A DNA stretch of 64,000 nucleotides. Source: Leisingera sp. S132 (GTDB taxonomy: Bacteria; Pseudomonadota; Alphaproteobacteria; Rhodobacterales; Rhodobacteraceae). Each line of letters begins with the position of its first letter. The stretch's first letter is position 1. The position numbers were made by a program, and so were the translations under genes. Below the pieces are notes generated by a model that saw only the letters and a list, made by a program, of their open reading frames with translations, had not been told where the DNA came from and searched no databases. The stretch is taken from contig NZ_CP083553.1 in NCBI RefSeq assembly GCF_025144465.1, positions 3,403,001 to 3,467,000 on the forward strand, read 5' to 3'. Below, one piece after another: positions 62,932-64,000 of this stretch.

Positions 62932-64000
62932 TCAGACCGCTTTTCTCAGAGCCTCAACGAGATCTGTGCGTTCCCAGCTGAAGCCGCCGTCCGCTTCCGG
63001 ATCGCGTCCGAAATGCCCATAGGCCGCGGTGCGCTGATAGATCGGCTTGTTCAGGCCAAGATGCGAGCGGATGCCACGCGGGGTAAGATCCATGACCTGA
63101 TCAATGGCCCGTTCAATCGCGGCCGGGTCAACCTCGCCTGTGCCATGGGTTTCGGCATAGATCGACAGCGGCTTGGAGACGCCGATGGCATAAGACAGCT
63201 GAATCGTGCACTTCTCAGCCATACCCGCGGCGACCACGTTCTTGGCCAGGTAACGCGCGGCGTAGGCCGCCGAACGGTCCACCTTGGTCGGGTCCTTGCC
63301 GGAGAAGGCGCCGCCGCCGTGCGGTGCCGCGCCGCCATAGGTGTCGACGATGATCTTGCGGCCGGTCAGCCCTGCGTCGCCATCCGGGCCGCCAATCACG
63401 AACTTACCTGTCGGGTTCACGTGCCACTGGGTGGCTTCTGTCAGCCAGCCTTCGGGCAGGGTTTCGCGGATGTAAGGCTCGACAATGGCGCGGATGTCCG
63501 CAGAGGTCAGGCTTTCGTCCAGATGCTGGGTCGACAGCACCAGCGAGCTGACGCCAACCGGCTTGCCGTTTTCATAGATCACTGACAGCTGGGATTTCGC
63601 ATCCGGGCCAAGCACCGGCTCGGTACCGTTCTTGCGCACTTCGGCCAGGCGGCGCAGGATCGCATGGCTGAACTGAATCGGCGCCGGCATCAGCGCGTCG
63701 GTCTCGTTGGTGGCAAAGCCGAACATAATGCCCTGGTCGCCGGCCCCTTCGTCCTTTTCGCTCGAGGCATTGACGCCCTGCGCGATATGGGCGGACTGTT
63801 CGTGCAGCAGGTTTGTCACTTCCACGGTTTCGTGGTGGAACTTATCCTGCTCGTAACCGATATCCTTGATGCAGGCGCGGGCGATATCCTCAATCCGGCC
63901 CATGTAATCGTGCAGCTTGTCCTGATCGGACAGTCCGACCTCCCCCCCGATGACAACACGGTTCGTGGTGGCGAAGGTCTCAGCTGCCACGCGTGCTTCG
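62932..64000 (-). CDS. metK: S-adenosylmethionine synthetase, 5' end outside window
   Basis: About 356 residues are visible, beginning inside [20 protein letters not shown]; the N-terminal segment with the GHPDK motif lies beyond the window. Visible motifs are [36 protein letters not shown] and the C-terminal [11 protein letters not shown]. It makes SAM from methionine and ATP. It ends 21 bp before a strong terminator. Any riboswitch would lie outside the window. Confidence 0.97.
   Translation of the reverse strand, partial: EARVAAETFATTNRVVIGGEVGLSDQDKLHDYMGRIEDIARACIKDIGYEQDKFHHETVEVTNLLHEQSAHIAQGVNASSEKDEGAGDQGIMFGFATNETDALMPAPIQFSHAILRRLAEVRKNGTEPVLGPDAKSQLSVIYENGKPVGVSSLVLSTQHLDESLTSADIRAIVEPYIRETLPEGWLTEATQWHVNPTGKFVIGGPDGDAGLTGRKIIVDTYGGAAPHGGGAFSGKDPTKVDRSAAYAARYLAKNVVAAGMAEKCTIQLSYAIGVSKPLSIYAETHGTGEVDPAAIERAIDQVMDLTPRGIRSHLGLNKPIYQRTAAYGHFGRDPEADGGFSWERTDLVEALRKAV

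Overview
Organism: GC-rich chromosomal DNA with tightly packed genes. The gene content and order fit an alphaproteobacterium of the Rhodobacterales, most likely the marine Roseobacter group (Leisingera/Phaeobacter-like). Supporting points are an mreBCD-mrdA-rodA block, a second RpoH-type sigma factor, rsmI-yraN-gshB divergent from an LppC-like lipoprotein gene and glnD-murJ, trimethylamine-methyltransferase-family and dimethylglycine-dehydrogenase-type genes, and a SitABCD importer preceded by Mur/Fur-like boxes. The species assignment is inference; no rRNA is present. Layout: (1) 0-3 kb: an SDR/darcynin pair divergent from a TetR gene across a perfect 9-8-9 inverted repeat, then rlmJ and a secreted lysozyme-like protein. 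(2) 3.3-9 kb: the rod-shape operon mreB-mreC-mreD-mrdA-rodA, with overlapping genes from mreC onward. (3) 9-24 kb, housekeeping: LysR, VOC protein, GhrA-type reductase, M3 peptidase, coaBC-dut-moeB, an RpoH sigma factor with a ChaN-like gene, cobU with a phosphatase, a GST, comM, gshB, yraN and rsmI. (4) 24-35 kb: LppC-like lipoprotein, glnD, murJ, a Crp/Fnr regulator with a DUF2892 protein, a rhomboid-fold protein lacking its catalytic residues, trpS and an unusual Ala/Glu/Gln-rich OmpA-family protein. (5) 35-41.5 kb: part of the phenylacetate pathway, paaG-paaI-paaK-tetR divergent from paaZ-paaX, with an operator-like palindrome between them and a 15-bp hairpin against the paaX start. (6) 41.7 kb: tRNA-Met(CAT) with its own promoter. 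(7) 41.9-48 kb: a methylated-amine module of an MttB-family protein, a GcvT-type FAD dehydrogenase and a GlxA-type regulator, divergent from a LysR gene. (8) 48-51.7 kb: sitABCD with duplicated inverted metalloregulator boxes around the promoter. (9) 51.8-57.8 kb: a phosphonate-monoester-hydrolase-like enzyme and an operon encoding an M20 hydrolase, a diaminopropionate ammonia-lyase-like PLP enzyme, an M24 hydrolase and an Asp/Glu-racemase-family protein. (10) 57.8-64 kb: two small secreted proteins, cmk-aroA, trmB, a ClpP-like periplasmic protein and the 3' part of metK. How the genes work together: cell elongation and wall assembly (mre/mrd/rod, murJ, LppC-like, OmpA, a lysozyme-like protein), nitrogen sensing (glnD) and cofactor supply (coaBC, moeB, cobU, metK, gshB) form the core. 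The accessory parts are catabolic islands for aromatics, methylated amines and an unknown diamino or peptide-like substrate, each with linked regulators. The strongest candidate for an undescribed system is the four-gene M20/PLP/M24/racemase operon, which resembles ectoine-utilisation clusters in architecture but carries a diaminopropionate-lyase-type enzyme. No insertion sequence, prophage, CRISPR array or gene-free stretch over 300 bases was seen; the longest gaps, about 276 bp before cobU and about 230 bp before mreB, hold no gene I can support.
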